From positions 186,001-250,000 of the forward strand of contig NZ_JAPJDO010000001.1 of the NCBI RefSeq assembly GCF_026242045.1: a stretch of DNA of 64,000 bases. Direction: 5' to 3'. Numbering within the stretch: the stretch's first letter is position 1; the number at the start of each line of letters is the position of its first letter. Positions 18,144 through 26,733 of the stretch are shown here, one piece after another. The position numbers and the translations under genes were made by a program. The DNA is from Mycobacterium pinniadriaticum (GTDB lineage: Bacteria; Actinomycetota; Actinomycetes; Mycobacteriales; Mycobacteriaceae). The notes beneath the pieces were generated by a model. It saw only the letters and a program-made list of their open reading frames with translations. It was not told the origin of the DNA and ran no database searches.

Positions 18144-18923
18144 ATGAACCTCGTGAACCAGGCCCAACGGTCATCCAGCGCGGCGGTCGCCGCGATCGGC
18201 GTCGTGGCTGCCATGTCGGTCTCCGCGCTCGCGGCGGGGCCCCTGCACACGAGTCTCGACGGACGGCTCGCAGCTCTGTCGAGCGAGGTATCGTCGGCGA
18301 TCCACGACGTCCTGGCCGCGGCGCACACCGATGTCCACGCCGACCGCACTGACGTCGTCACTGGCCGGCAGACGATTCGTGCCGGGCGTCACCAAGCCGC
18401 CCTCGCCATCGGGGCCAGTGTCCTGACGGGAAGTTTTGGGGACGGGCAGATTGCGGTGATCCTCGATGATGCTCGCACCGCGAGTCAGGATCAGCGGGAG
18501 GCTAACAGCGGCTCTCACACCGACATCCGGGAAACCCGGCAGGGCGCTGCGGGGGACATCCGCACCATCATCGCCGACTACTACGACGGAAGCACGGTCG
18601 AAGCGGTGAAGACCATCATCGACACGGCCAGGATGGACAACGCGATGACACGCTCGGCGATCGCCGCCTCCGCCCAGGAGAACAAGTCGATCCGGCACGC
18701 CACCACCAGCGACGCCGTGGCAATTCGACAGAGCGTGCGGGCCGGCGAGATCAGCAAGCAGGAGGCCGCGCAAGAGATTCACGCCGGGCGCCGTAGCGCG
18801 CATACCGAAATCGCCGACAACCACGCGCAGATGGCGGCCTCGCACCAGGAGATCAAGACGACCCGCCACCTGGCGGCCAAGGACGCGCACAAGACTGCGC
18901 ACGAGGGCCGCACCGGGGAGTGA
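18144..18923 (+). CDS. Exported His/Arg/Asp-rich helical protein of unknown function
   Basis: A 259-residue protein. A signal peptide (SAAVAAIGVVAAMSVSALAAG) precedes a long, almost entirely hydrophilic alpha-helical mature region without prolines. It is rich in H, A, T, D, R and Q, with repeated H-x2/3-(D/E)-x-R elements (HTDIRETRQG, HAGRRSAHTEIADNH, HQEIKTTRHLAAKDAHKTAHEG). At least fifteen histidines suggest metal or haem contact, or coiled-coil packing. AAAGG precedes ATG 18144. No family is recognised. It sits in the two-component island, divergent from a hemophore-related gene, and is followed by a strong hairpin. Confidence 0.75.
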   Translation: MNLVNQAQRSSSAAVAAIGVVAAMSVSALAAGPLHTSLDGRLAALSSEVSSAIHDVLAAAHTDVHADRTDVVTGRQTIRAGRHQAALAIGASVLTGSFGDGQIAVILDDARTASQDQREANSGSHTDIRETRQGAAGDIRTIIADYYDGSTVEAVKTIIDTARMDNAMTRSAIAASAQENKSIRHATTSDAVAIRQSVRAGEISKQEAAQEIHAGRRSAHTEIADNHAQMAASHQEIKTTRHLAAKDAHKTAHEGRTGE

Positions 18924-18934
18924 GCCGACCGCTG

Positions 18935-18977
18935 CTGGAGTCATCCCCCGTAGAGAGGCGCAGCGGGGTGACTCCAG
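18935..18977 (+). terminator. Strong hairpin terminator after the His-rich exported protein
   Basis: CTGGAGTCATCCCC (18935-18948) pairs with GGGGTGACTCCAG (18965-18977) with one bulged T and a 16-base loop. It begins 12 bp after the stop codon. There is no T tract downstream. Confidence 0.6.
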
Positions 18978-19002
18978 TAGCGGCCGCATAACAAAGAAGT
19001 CA

Positions 19003-19020
19003 GTAAGACAACGGTAAGGA
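19003..19020 (+). promoter_or_regulatory. Response-regulator box D
   Basis: GTAAGACAACGGTAAGGA: half-sites GTAAGA and GTAAGG start 11 bp apart. It lies after the terminator hairpin and 115 bp before the small open frame at 19135, so it would serve that frame. A TCACAAATGTGA palindrome lies downstream at 19054-19065 in a locally AT-rich stretch. Confidence 0.45.
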
Positions 19021-19134
19021 AACGCCCAGATCTCAAACGGTGATGTTGCCGTGTCACAAATGTGATTTTTGTGAACCAGTGTTACCAAAGTGAAATCGAG
19101 GACCAGGGCCTCGATCGGACGGGCAGGAATGGCG

Positions 19135-19413
19135 ATGACTTCGATGACCATGTACGACTCGTGGACCGCGCCGACCATGCTCAGCTTGTGGACGGAACCG
19201 GAATCCAAGCAGGCCAAGGTTGTTCGCCAGGCATCCAAGTGGGTGGCGGTTGTCGACACCACGGTGACGGTGCTGTGCCCACCGGTGGTATCGGCGTGTG
19301 CCATCTTCGCCGCCATGATGTGGCCGGCGCACCTTCCCGCCGACCTCATCGGTCACGCGGCGACTTCCGTGCCGATGAATGCTCAGGCACAAGCCGGCGG
19401 TCCGGTTCGCTAA
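19135..19413 (+). CDS. Small hypothetical protein with one hydrophobic segment
   Basis: A 92-residue frame with high GC at third codon positions. The start at ATG 19135 is chosen because AGGA lies six bases upstream; GTG 19090 and ATG 19129 are alternatives. A hydrophobic stretch (VLCPPVVSACAIFAAMMW, about residues 45-62) could be a membrane helix. Convergent with the TetR gene, which it meets at 19410. No homologue recognised. A box of the type found in front of the two-component-island genes lies upstream. The opposite strand is also open here, so its reality is uncertain. Confidence 0.4.
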   Translation: MTSMTMYDSWTAPTMLSLWTEPESKQAKVVRQASKWVAVVDTTVTVLCPPVVSACAIFAAMMWPAHLPADLIGHAATSVPMNAQAQAGGPVR

Positions 19414-20033
19414 CCGCTTGTGCTCGTTGAGCGATTCGCGGCGAACGACAACGCGGCTCCCACCCAGCGGCGCAGATAACGGCGAAGTTCGTCGCCCCGT
19501 CGCGGTGGCCGGCCCGGGTCGAGCATGAACGACTGAATGATCCGCAGTAGGTGCTCGGCGAGTTCGTCCAGCTCGTCATCGCCGAATCCGGACGCGGCCC
19601 AGTCCACGTCGAAGCGGCGCAGCATCGAACCGGCGAACGCCAACGCCACATCCGAGGTGACCTCGGCGCTGAACGCGCCGAGGCGTTCCGGCCCGAGCAA
19701 CAGGCCCATGTGCTTGTCGTTCGGCAGCCATTCCACGGCTGCGGCAATACCTTCGGTCACCGCCTCGGCCGGATCGGTGATACCCGCCAGGTGAGCGGCC
19801 ATCCGGTCGAGGAACCCCGTCGCGGCGGCCATGGCGGCGGCCTGTAGCAGCGCGTCGGTGCTGGGGAAGTAGCGATAGACGGTTTGGCGGGTCACGCCCA
19901 GGGTGCGGGCGACGTCGGCGATGCTCAGGTCGGCGCCGCGGGCGTCGATGGCCTTGTTGGCCGCTGCCAGGATCCGGGCCACCGCTTCCTCGTCACTGGC
20001 AGGCGCGGATCCCGACCAACCATGAGTGCGCAC
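19410..20033 (-). CDS. TetR/AcrR family transcriptional regulator
   Basis: A 207-residue TetR protein. The N-terminal HTH is at about residues 37-58 (LSIADVARTLGVTRQTVYRYF), followed by PSTDALLQAAAM. The C-terminal domain is of the type with a conserved MGLLLGPERLGAF segment. GTG start, three bases after the stop of the small membrane protein gene, so the two are likely co-transcribed with the regulator second. The target may be that membrane gene or the nearby CYP125-like gene. No palindrome was seen immediately upstream. Confidence 0.88.
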   Translation of the reverse strand: MRTHGWSGSAPASDEEAVARILAAANKAIDARGADLSIADVARTLGVTRQTVYRYFPSTDALLQAAAMAAATGFLDRMAAHLAGITDPAEAVTEGIAAAVEWLPNDKHMGLLLGPERLGAFSAEVTSDVALAFAGSMLRRFDVDWAASGFGDDELDELAEHLLRIIQSFMLDPGRPPRRGDELRRYLRRWVGAALSFAANRSTSTSG

Positions 20034-20036
20034 GAT

Positions 20037-20417
20037 CTAGCCGCCCACTGCTGCGGAGTAGGCCATCCCGCCGAAGAAGAAGACGACAACGCACAGCGCC
20101 AGCGTGCCGACCGCGAACGGCCAGGCCCGCTTGCGGCGAGCCAACGCGACGATGGTGACGATCATGCCGACCAGGCCCACCAGTGCGGCGATCCCCACGG
20201 CCGTCATCACCGCGGTCACCGCCCCGTCCACGCTGCACGTCGCCGGCGGGCAGTAATCGAGGAAGGCCAATGCGAACAGCCCGAGAACCGCGCCGGCGGC
20301 ACCGAAAACGACCGTCAGCACCATGACAGTGATCGAAATCGCCAAGTCGGCCGCCGACCGCGGCGGTTTCGCCGGCGGGGGATGACCGGGATGGGGCTGG
20401 TAGCCCGGGTAAGCCAT
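20037..20417 (-). CDS. Small Pro-rich N-terminus, three-helix membrane protein
   Basis: A 126-residue protein. A Pro/His-rich cytosolic N-terminus (YPGYQPHPGHPPPAKPP) is followed by three hydrophobic helices (about 26-52, 66-90 and 97-120) with a short CPPATC loop whose two cysteines could pair outside the membrane. No enzymatic motif. This resembles DUF4190/DUF4064-like actinobacterial membrane proteins, but I cannot name the family with certainty. Likely first gene of a two-gene unit with the TetR. It ends against the CYP125-like gene, which runs in the same direction from further upstream. Confidence 0.7.
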   Translation of the reverse strand: MAYPGYQPHPGHPPPAKPPRSAADLAISITVMVLTVVFGAAGAVLGLFALAFLDYCPPATCSVDGAVTAVMTAVGIAALVGLVGMIVTIVALARRKRAWPFAVGTLALCVVVFFFGGMAYSAAVGG

Positions 20418-20445
20418 GACCCGGGATGCTAGCGGGGTCGGTGGC

Positions 20446-21675
20446 CTAGTGATAGGAGACGGGCAGTTCCTTCACCCCGTTGATCCAGCCCGAACGGAGG
20501 CGCTGCGGTTCGCCGAGCTTGCTGATGTCCGGAATCTGATTCGCGATCTCGTTGAAGATCAGCTTGATCTCCATGCGCGCCAGGTTGGCGCCGATGCAGA
20601 AGTGGGCGCCGTTGCCACCGAAGCCGAGATGTGGGTTCGGATCACGCAGGATGTTGAACTGGAACGGGTTGTCGAAGACGTCCTCGTCGTAGTTGGCCGA
20701 GCTGTAGAACAGGCCGGCCCGCTGGCCTTCGCGGATCGTGACGCCGCCGAGTTCCACGTCGCGCGTGGCGGTGCGCTGGAAGCAGTGCACCGGGGTGGCC
20801 CAGCGGACGATCTCGTCGGCGGTGGTCTCTGGGCGCTCGCGCTTGAAGAGTTCCCACTGGTCGGGGTTGTCGAAGAACGCGTTCATGCCGTGGGTCATCG
20901 CGTTTCGGGTGGTCTCGTTTCCGGCCACCGCCAGCAGGATGACGAAGAACGCGAACTCGACCTCGTCGAGTGACTCCCCGTCGATATCGGCCTGCACCAG
21001 GCGGGTGACGATGTCGTCGGCCGGGCACTTCCTGCGCTCCTCGGCCATCCCGTAGGCGTAAGCCATGAGCTCGGCGTTGGCGACGGTCGGGTCGACGTCG
21101 TTGAAGTCCGGGTCGTCGGTGTTCATGATGCTGTTCGTCCATCCGAACAGCTTCTGGCGATCGGCTTCCGGGACGCCGAGCAGGTCGGCGATCGCCAGCA
21201 GCGGCAGCTGCATCGCGATGTCGTCGACGAATTCGCCGGTGTCCTTCGTCGCCGCCGCCGCGACGATGTCGCGGGCGGCGCCGGCCAGCTTCTCCTCCAG
21301 CTTGGCGACCGCGCGCGGGGTGAACAGCCGGGAGACCACCTTGCGCAGCCGGGTGTGCTCGGGCGCGTCGTGGTTGATCAGCAGTGCCTTGGTGATCTCC
21401 ACCTGGTCTTTGGTCATGTCGTCGGCGAAGCGCATGACCACGCCCTGCCGGTTCGTCGACCACACGTCGCCGTCTCGGGAGATGTCCCGGATATCGCGGT
21501 GTTTGGTGATCACCCAGTAGCCGCCGTCGTCGAAGACGGAAGGGGCCTCGTTCCACCACACCGGCGCGGTCTTGCGCAACTGGGCGAACTGGGCGACCGG
21601 CATGCCTTCCTTGAGCAGGTCGGGGTCGGTGAAATCGAAGCCCGCTCCGAACGGGCACACGCTCGCGGTGGTCAT
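20446..21675 (-). CDS. CYP125-like cytochrome P450 (steroid side-chain hydroxylase family)
   Basis: A 409-residue P450. Its framework follows CYP125A1, the cholesterol C26/27-monooxygenase: FDFTDPDLLKEGMPVAQFAQLR, PADDIVTRLVQADIDGE, LAVAGNETTRNAMTHGM, DQWELFKRERPETTADEIVRWATPV, and the haem loop FGGNGAHFCIGANLARM. Differences from CYP125A1 in the N-terminal and substrate-contact regions suggest a paralogue with a changed sterol range. GAGGGAGACC precedes ATG 21675. Divergent from the carboxyltransferase gene across a CATACAC/GTGTATG inverted repeat. No ferredoxin gene adjoins it. Confidence 0.9.
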   Translation of the reverse strand: MTTASVCPFGAGFDFTDPDLLKEGMPVAQFAQLRKTAPVWWNEAPSVFDDGGYWVITKHRDIRDISRDGDVWSTNRQGVVMRFADDMTKDQVEITKALLINHDAPEHTRLRKVVSRLFTPRAVAKLEEKLAGAARDIVAAAATKDTGEFVDDIAMQLPLLAIADLLGVPEADRQKLFGWTNSIMNTDDPDFNDVDPTVANAELMAYAYGMAEERRKCPADDIVTRLVQADIDGESLDEVEFAFFVILLAVAGNETTRNAMTHGMNAFFDNPDQWELFKRERPETTADEIVRWATPVHCFQRTATRDVELGGVTIREGQRAGLFYSSANYDEDVFDNPFQFNILRDPNPHLGFGGNGAHFCIGANLARMEIKLIFNEIANQIPDISKLGEPQRLRSGWINGVKELPVSYH

Positions 21676-21720
21676 GGTCTCCCTCGCTGTCGTTGTGATG
21701 TAGGGCACCTTGGCATAGAC

Positions 21721-21745
21721 CATACACCTTGATGCCGAGTGTATG
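21721..21745. promoter_or_regulatory. Inverted repeat between CYP125-like and carboxyltransferase genes
   Basis: CATACAC (21721-21727) and GTGTATG (21739-21745) separated by 11 bases, in the 87-bp divergent gap. Length and symmetry fit a dimeric repressor site controlling both genes. Confidence 0.5.
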
Positions 21746-21762
21746 CCCGCTACTTTCGGCTG

Positions 21763-23301
21763 ATGAGCGATCGCCCCGATCTGACCGAACTGCAGCGCCG
21801 GCGCGCGCTGACCGAAGACGCTTCGCGACAGGACGCGGTGGAACGCCGGCACGCCGCAGGTGGCCGAACGGCCCGGGAGAACATCGCCGACCTGGTCGAC
21901 GCGGATACCTTCGTGGAATACGGGCGGTTCACGGTCGCCGCCCAGCGCCGCCGCCGCGACCTCGACGACCTGATCGCGCGGACGCCGGCCGACGGGCTGA
22001 TCGCCGGGACGGCCGCTATCAACGGTCACCCGTGCGCCGTGCTGTCCTACGACTACACGGTGCTCGCCGGCACCCAGGGGGTGTTCGGGCACCGCAAGAA
22101 AGACCGCCTTTTCGAGCTCATCGAACGAATGCGGCTGCCCACCGTGTTCTTCGCCGAGGGCGGCGGCGGGCGGCCCGGGGACACCGACTTTCCCACGGTG
22201 TCGTCGCTGGAAGTTCGGGCCTTCAAGCTGTGGGCGGCGCTGTCGGGGATGGTGCCGCGCATCGCCATCGTCAAGGGGCGTTGTTTCGCCGGCAATGCGG
22301 TGATCGCCGGCTGCTCGGATCTCATCGTGGCCACCGCGGACAGTTCGATCGGCATGGGTGGTCCGGCGATGATCGCCGGCGGCGGGCTCGGCGACGTCGA
22401 GCCCGACGCCGTCGGCCCGATCTCGATGCAATCACCCAACGGTGTCGTCGACATCGTCGTCGCCGACGAAGCCCAGGCCGTCGCCGTCACCAAGCGTCTC
22501 ATCGGCTACTTCCAGGGCACCACGGCGCCCGGCTCTTCAGCCGACCAAGCCTCCTTGCGCACAGTCATTCCCGAGCGCGTCCGCCGCGCCTACCCGATCA
22601 AGCCGATCATCGAGACCCTCGCCGACGATGACTCGGTGACCTTCCTGCGGGAGAAATTCGCCCCCGAGATGGTCACCGCGCTGGCCCGCATCGAAGGCCG
22701 CCCGGTCGGCGTCATCGCCAACAACACGATGGTCATGGCCGGCGCGATCACCGCCGCCGCCGCGGACAAGGCGGCGCGCTTCCTGCAGCTGTGCGACACC
22801 TTCGGGCTGCCCGTCGTCTCACTCATCGACTGCCCCGGCTACATGGTCGGCCCGGCAGCCGAGGCGCAGGCACTGGTTCGGCGCGCATCCCGGATGCTGG
22901 TCGCCGGCGCAGCGATCCGGGTCCCGCTGGTGGCGGTGATCCTGCGCCGCGGCTATGGGCTGGGTGCGCAGGCGATGACCGGCGGCAGCCTGCACGAACC
23001 GCTGCTCACCGTGGCGTGGTCGGGTGCGCACCTCGGCCCGATGGGGCTCGAGGGTGCGGTGCGGCTCGGTATGCGCAAGGAGCTGGAAGCCATCGACGAC
23101 GACACCGAGCGGGAACAGCGCGTGCGCGAGGCTACCGCTGCGATGGAGGCGAACGCCCAAGCGCTCAATGCGGCGATGATGTTCGAGATCGACGACGTTA
23201 TCGATCCGGCGGAAACCCGTGGTCTGATCGCCGCGACGCTGACCGCCGCGGCGGCGCGCGGTGACCTCCCGCCGCTAAGGCGGTTCGTCGACACCTGGTA
23301 G
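21763..23301 (+). CDS. Acyl-CoA carboxylase carboxyltransferase-like protein (AccD family)
   Basis: A 512-residue protein with two crotonase-like halves of the carboxyl_trans domain. The N-half has GGRTARENIADLVDADTFVEYGRF and FFAEGGGGRPGDTDF. The C-half has VVSLIDCPGYMVGPAAE and RRGYGLGAQAMTGGS. It would transfer carboxyl from carboxybiotin to an acyl-CoA, but neither a biotin carboxylase nor a biotin carrier domain is encoded here. It must borrow a partner or use another chemistry. ATG 21763 is preferred; GTG 21739, inside the inverted repeat, is in frame and possible. Divergent from the CYP125-like gene. Confidence 0.85.
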   Translation: MSDRPDLTELQRRRALTEDASRQDAVERRHAAGGRTARENIADLVDADTFVEYGRFTVAAQRRRRDLDDLIARTPADGLIAGTAAINGHPCAVLSYDYTVLAGTQGVFGHRKKDRLFELIERMRLPTVFFAEGGGGRPGDTDFPTVSSLEVRAFKLWAALSGMVPRIAIVKGRCFAGNAVIAGCSDLIVATADSSIGMGGPAMIAGGGLGDVEPDAVGPISMQSPNGVVDIVVADEAQAVAVTKRLIGYFQGTTAPGSSADQASLRTVIPERVRRAYPIKPIIETLADDDSVTFLREKFAPEMVTALARIEGRPVGVIANNTMVMAGAITAAAADKAARFLQLCDTFGLPVVSLIDCPGYMVGPAAEAQALVRRASRMLVAGAAIRVPLVAVILRRGYGLGAQAMTGGSLHEPLLTVAWSGAHLGPMGLEGAVRLGMRKELEAIDDDTEREQRVREATAAMEANAQALNAAMMFEIDDVIDPAETRGLIAATLTAAAARGDLPPLRRFVDTW

Positions 23302-23328
23302 CCGGGGTGGGCGATAGGGTGTGAACCT

Positions 23329-24600
23329 GTGCGCGTCCTCGTGATCGGATCCGGTGCCCGCGAACACGCCCTTCTCCTGGGCCTGCGTAAAGACCCCCAG
23401 GTTGATTTCCTGGCCGTCGCGCCCGGCAACGCGGGCACCGCGACGGTCGCCGAGCAGCACGATGTGGACGTCACGTCCGCCGAAGCCGTCACCGATCTGG
23501 CCAGAAAGCTCAATGCCGACCTGGTGGTCATCGGCCCTGAGGTGCCGCTGGTCCTCGGGGTGGCCGACGCCGTTCGGGCCGCCGGAATCGCGTGCTTCGG
23601 GCCGTCGAAGGACGCCGCCCGGATCGAAGGCTCCAAGGCGTTCGCCAAGGACGTGATGGCCGCGGCCGGTGTGCGAACCGCGGGCAGCGAGACCGTCGAC
23701 AACCCCGCCCACCTCGATGCCGCGTTGGATCGCTTCGGGCCCGCCGCGGGCCAACCCGCTTGGGTGGTCAAGGACGACGGGCTGGCGGCCGGTAAAGGGG
23801 TGGTGGTCACCGCCGACCGCGACGTAGCCCGCGCGCACGCCGCATCGCTGCTCGATTCCGGACATCCCGTGCTGCTCGAATCCTTTCTCGACGGACCCGA
23901 GGTGTCGCTGTTCTGTCTGGTCGACGGTGCGACCGTGGTGCCTCTGCTGCCCGCCCAAGACTTCAAGCGGGTCGGCGACGACGACGCCGGGCCCAATACC
24001 GGCGGCATGGGTGCCTATTCGCCGCTGCCGTGGCTGCCCGCCGAGGTGACCGCCGAGATCATCAGTAGTGTTGTCGAACCCGTTGCCGCCGAACTGGTTC
24101 GCCGCGGCTGTCCGTTCTCCGGTCTGCTGTATGCGGGGCTGGCGATCACCGCTAGTGGTCCGGCTGTGGTCGAATTCAACTGCCGATTCGGCGATCCCGA
24201 GACCCAGGCCGTGCTGGCGCTGCTGGAATCCCCGCTGGGGCAACTGCTGTACGCCACAGCTGCCGGAACGCTGGCCGACTTCGGTCCCCTGGCCTGGCGC
24301 GACGGATACGCCGTCACCGTCGTGGTGGCGGCCGAGAACTATCCCGGCCGCCCGCGGGTCGGCGACGTGATCACCGGCTCGGAGGCCGAGGGCGTCCTGC
24401 ATGCCGGTACCGCGCGACGCGACGACGGTACCGTCGTCTCCTCGGGCGGACGGGTGCTCTCGGTCGTGGGCGCCGGAGATGACCTGGGGGCAGCGCGCGA
24501 CGCCGCCTACCGAATCCTGGCTTCGATCCGCCTGCCCGGCAGCCATTTCCGCAGCGACATCGGACTCGCCGCAGCAGAGGGGCGGATCACGCTAGCTTGA
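23329..24600 (+). CDS. purD: Phosphoribosylamine-glycine ligase (GAR synthetase)
   Basis: A 423-residue ATP-grasp enzyme that joins glycine to 5-phosphoribosylamine, step 2 of IMP synthesis. Seen are the N-domain [31 protein letters not shown], the ATP-grasp loop LAAGKGVVV and the signature [12 protein letters not shown], then [11 protein letters not shown]. The GTG start has no clear ribosome-binding site, so a leaderless message is possible. Its 3' end overlaps the convergent P450 gene by 14 bases. In M. tuberculosis it follows Rv0771 directly; here the two-component/CYP125 block separates them. Confidence 0.97.
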   Translation: MRVLVIGSGAREHALLLGLRKDPQVDFLAVAPGNAGTATVAEQHDVDVTSAEAVTDLARKLNADLVVIGPEVPLVLGVADAVRAAGIACFGPSKDAARIEGSKAFAKDVMAAAGVRTAGSETVDNPAHLDAALDRFGPAAGQPAWVVKDDGLAAGKGVVVTADRDVARAHAASLLDSGHPVLLESFLDGPEVSLFCLVDGATVVPLLPAQDFKRVGDDDAGPNTGGMGAYSPLPWLPAEVTAEIISSVVEPVAAELVRRGCPFSGLLYAGLAITASGPAVVEFNCRFGDPETQAVLALLESPLGQLLYATAAGTLADFGPLAWRDGYAVTVVVAAENYPGRPRVGDVITGSEAEGVLHAGTARRDDGTVVSSGGRVLSVVGAGDDLGAARDAAYRILASIRLPGSHFRSDIGLAAAEGRITLA

Positions 24601-25858
24601 CGGGCAAATGCTTCACGCCGTGAATAACGTTGCTGTGCAAATACTCCGGCTCGCCGACCTCGATCTCCGGTAGCCGGGTGAGCAGCTGGTGGAACAGTTG
24701 GCGCAGCTCGGTCCTGGCCAGGTTGGCGCCGAGGCAGAAGTGCGGCCCGCCTCCACCGAACCCGAAGTGCGGGCAAGGGGAGCGGGTGATATCGAATTCG
24801 CCGGGGCGGTCGAACACCGCTTCGTCGCGGTTGGCCGAACAGTAGAACAGTGCCACCTTCTCGCCGGCCTTGATCGTCGTCCCGGCCAGTTCGGTGTCGA
24901 CTTTCGTGTGCCGGGCGAAGTTGAGCACCGGGGTGGCCCAGCGGATGAACTCCTCGGTGGCCGCTGGTATCCGTGCGTCGAAATCCTTTAGCAGCCAGGA
25001 CCTTTGATCGGGATGGTTGGCGAGCGCCTTGAACGCGTGCGAGGTGGTCTGCTTGGTGGTGTCATTGCCCGCGGAGGCCAGTAGCACCATGAACGATCCG
25101 ATCTGGACGTCGGTGAGGCGGTGCCCGTCGACCTCTGCGTTGACGATGTTGGTCATCAGGTCGTCGTGCGGTTCGCGGCGGCGCAACTGGGCGAGTTCGA
25201 TGCCGGAACTGGTGAGAATGCCGATCTGGGTCAGGGCGTGTGTCGCGCGTTCTTCGAAGCTGGCGTAGTCCTCGTCGGTTCCGCTGAACAAGCTTTCGGC
25301 GGCATACGCCACGGCCTCCTGGTCGGCGGGGGCGATGCCGATCATGTCCGACACGGTTCGCATCGGGAGCTTGGCCGAGCACTCGGTGACGAAGTCGATT
25401 TCTTCGCCGTCGCGCAGCTTTTCGATCAACCGGTCGACGATGTCGGCGGCATTGGCCTGAATCTGGGCCTCGATGCGGCGAACCTGCTTGGGGGTGAACG
25501 CCGCACTGATCAGCCGCCGGTACAACGTGTGCTCCGGCGGATCCATCGCCAGGAAGAAACTGGTGGCCTGTTGGACTTCGGCGGGGAGGGGATCGACGCT
25601 CATACCCAGTGCCGAACTGAAGATGTCGGTGTGCTGGCTGACGTACTTGATGTCGGCGTGGCGGGTGATCGCCCAGTATCCCGTTTCGGTGTGCGGGAAG
25701 ACCGAGGACACCGGCGGATGCCAGGACAGGCCATCGGCGGCGCGCAGTTGTGCGAACGTGCGGTCGCGGGCGTCGAAGTCGGCGGTCCAGAAGTCGGGTG
25801 CCGAGATGTCCAGCGGGTGGTACGGCCGCGGGGATAGCGGCAGGCTGTCGACGGTCAT
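24587..25858 (-). CDS. Cytochrome P450 (family not assigned)
   Basis: A 423-residue soluble bacterial P450. It shows I-helix [17 protein letters not shown], with Asp in place of the Glu found in the other window P450s (AGNETT), an ExxR equivalent in ATEEFIRWA, and the haem loop [18 protein letters not shown]. The acidic alcohol pair DT in the I-helix supports oxygen activation. Resembles CYP125/CYP142-like and linalool-hydroxylase-like clades, but no family can be named safely. GAGGAGACC precedes ATG 25858. Divergent from the MDMPI-type gene with a TCCAGAACTGGA palindrome between them. Confidence 0.88.
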   Translation of the reverse strand: MTVDSLPLSPRPYHPLDISAPDFWTADFDARDRTFAQLRAADGLSWHPPVSSVFPHTETGYWAITRHADIKYVSQHTDIFSSALGMSVDPLPAEVQQATSFFLAMDPPEHTLYRRLISAAFTPKQVRRIEAQIQANAADIVDRLIEKLRDGEEIDFVTECSAKLPMRTVSDMIGIAPADQEAVAYAAESLFSGTDEDYASFEERATHALTQIGILTSSGIELAQLRRREPHDDLMTNIVNAEVDGHRLTDVQIGSFMVLLASAGNDTTKQTTSHAFKALANHPDQRSWLLKDFDARIPAATEEFIRWATPVLNFARHTKVDTELAGTTIKAGEKVALFYCSANRDEAVFDRPGEFDITRSPCPHFGFGGGGPHFCLGANLARTELRQLFHQLLTRLPEIEVGEPEYLHSNVIHGVKHLPVKLA

Positions 25859-25925
25859 GGTCTCCTCGGTGGCGCTGCCGGAAAGGCTTATCGAATGGAT
25901 GACAGTAATAGCGACTGTAGACAAT

Positions 25926-25937
25926 TCCAGAACTGGA
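25926..25937. promoter_or_regulatory. Palindrome between P450 and MDMPI-type genes
   Basis: TCCAGAACTGGA: 5-bp arms TCCAG/CTGGA around AA, eight bases before the MDMPI start. On the minus strand the direct repeats ATTGTCTCCAG and ATTGTCTACAG overlap it, so the region has more order than a single palindrome. Confidence 0.45.
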
Positions 25938-25944
25938 GACAATC

Positions 25945-26733
25945 ATGTCCGGGGTGACATCAGACCGTCGCGCGGCGTTCAAGGCCGAGCGTGCCGACAT
26001 GCTGGCGTTCTGCGCCGGGCTCGACCCTGCCGAATGGCGGATGGACAGCCGTGCGGCGGGCTGGCGGATCCAGGACGTGGTCGCCCACCTGGGCGCCGGC
26101 TGCCGCGCGCCCTTCAGCCCCTTAGCCGCGAAATTCATGCGGGGCAACGACATCGAGGTCGCCAACGACTTGATGGTGGACACCCGCCGGAACTGGTCCG
26201 CGGCGGACGTCTTAGCCGAGTACCGCCGCTGGAGCGGTGTCGCCGCCGTGGTGTTCCCGCTCCTGGCCGCCAGCCCGTTGGCCCGGGTCCAGATGCCGCT
26301 GGCCGAGCTCGGCAGATTTCCGGTCCGATTGCTGCCCAGCGCCATGGTCTTCGACCATCACACCCACCTACGCCACGACATGGCGCCGGCGCTGGGGCGA
26401 CCCGCACCGGTCACCGATGCCAACCGGATGACCGTCGTCCTGGAATGGATGATGGCGGTGCTGTCGAACCAGATGCGCGCGGCGACGCCGGCATGGCTCG
26501 ACCACCCGCTGGCGATCACGCTGGCCGGGCCGGGCGGCGGCAGCTGGCGCGTCGGCCCCGACGGCTCGGTCGCGCCGGGTTCGGCGGACGGTTCGGCCGC
26601 GCAGATCGACGGATTGGCACTGGAGTTCCCCGAGTGGGGCACCCGGCGCGCCGGGTGGCGTGACCGCGATGTGCGGATCAGCGGCGACGCCGATTATGCG
26701 ACGGCGTTCCTCGACACCGTGAACGTCGTTTGA
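25945..26733 (+). CDS. Maleylpyruvate isomerase/mycothiol-transferase N-terminal-domain protein
   Basis: A 262-residue protein with a DinB/MDMPI four-helix domain: LDPAEWRMDSRAAGWRIQDVVAHLG supplies the first metal His and FDHHTHLRHDMA supplies the HxxxH-type pair. The C-terminal half (about 190-262) looks like the SCP2-like domain often fused to MDMPI. Such proteins are metal- and mycothiol-dependent transferases or isomerases, consistent with an actinobacterial host. Divergent from the P450, so it may process or detoxify the P450 product. The stop codon runs directly into a long palindromic repeat. Confidence 0.8.
   Translation: MSGVTSDRRAAFKAERADMLAFCAGLDPAEWRMDSRAAGWRIQDVVAHLGAGCRAPFSPLAAKFMRGNDIEVANDLMVDTRRNWSAADVLAEYRRWSGVAAVVFPLLAASPLARVQMPLAELGRFPVRLLPSAMVFDHHTHLRHDMAPALGRPAPVTDANRMTVVLEWMMAVLSNQMRAATPAWLDHPLAITLAGPGGGSWRVGPDGSVAPGSADGSAAQIDGLALEFPEWGTRRAGWRDRDVRISGDADYATAFLDTVNVV

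Noticed and set aside
19054-19065. CRP-like site TCACAAATGTGA
   Set aside because: The half-sites are in the opposite arrangement to the CRP consensus (TGTGA-N6-TCACA). It is kept only as an unassigned palindrome.
18171-19349. A 392-codon minus-strand frame opposite the His-rich exported protein
   Set aside because: The plus-strand frame has a signal peptide and a ribosome-binding site. The minus frame runs through the terminator hairpin and has no domain.
23301-23329. Purine riboswitch upstream of purD
   Set aside because: The gap is only 27 bp, too short for a purine or ZTP aptamer. No comparable leader was seen upstream of the other pur genes.
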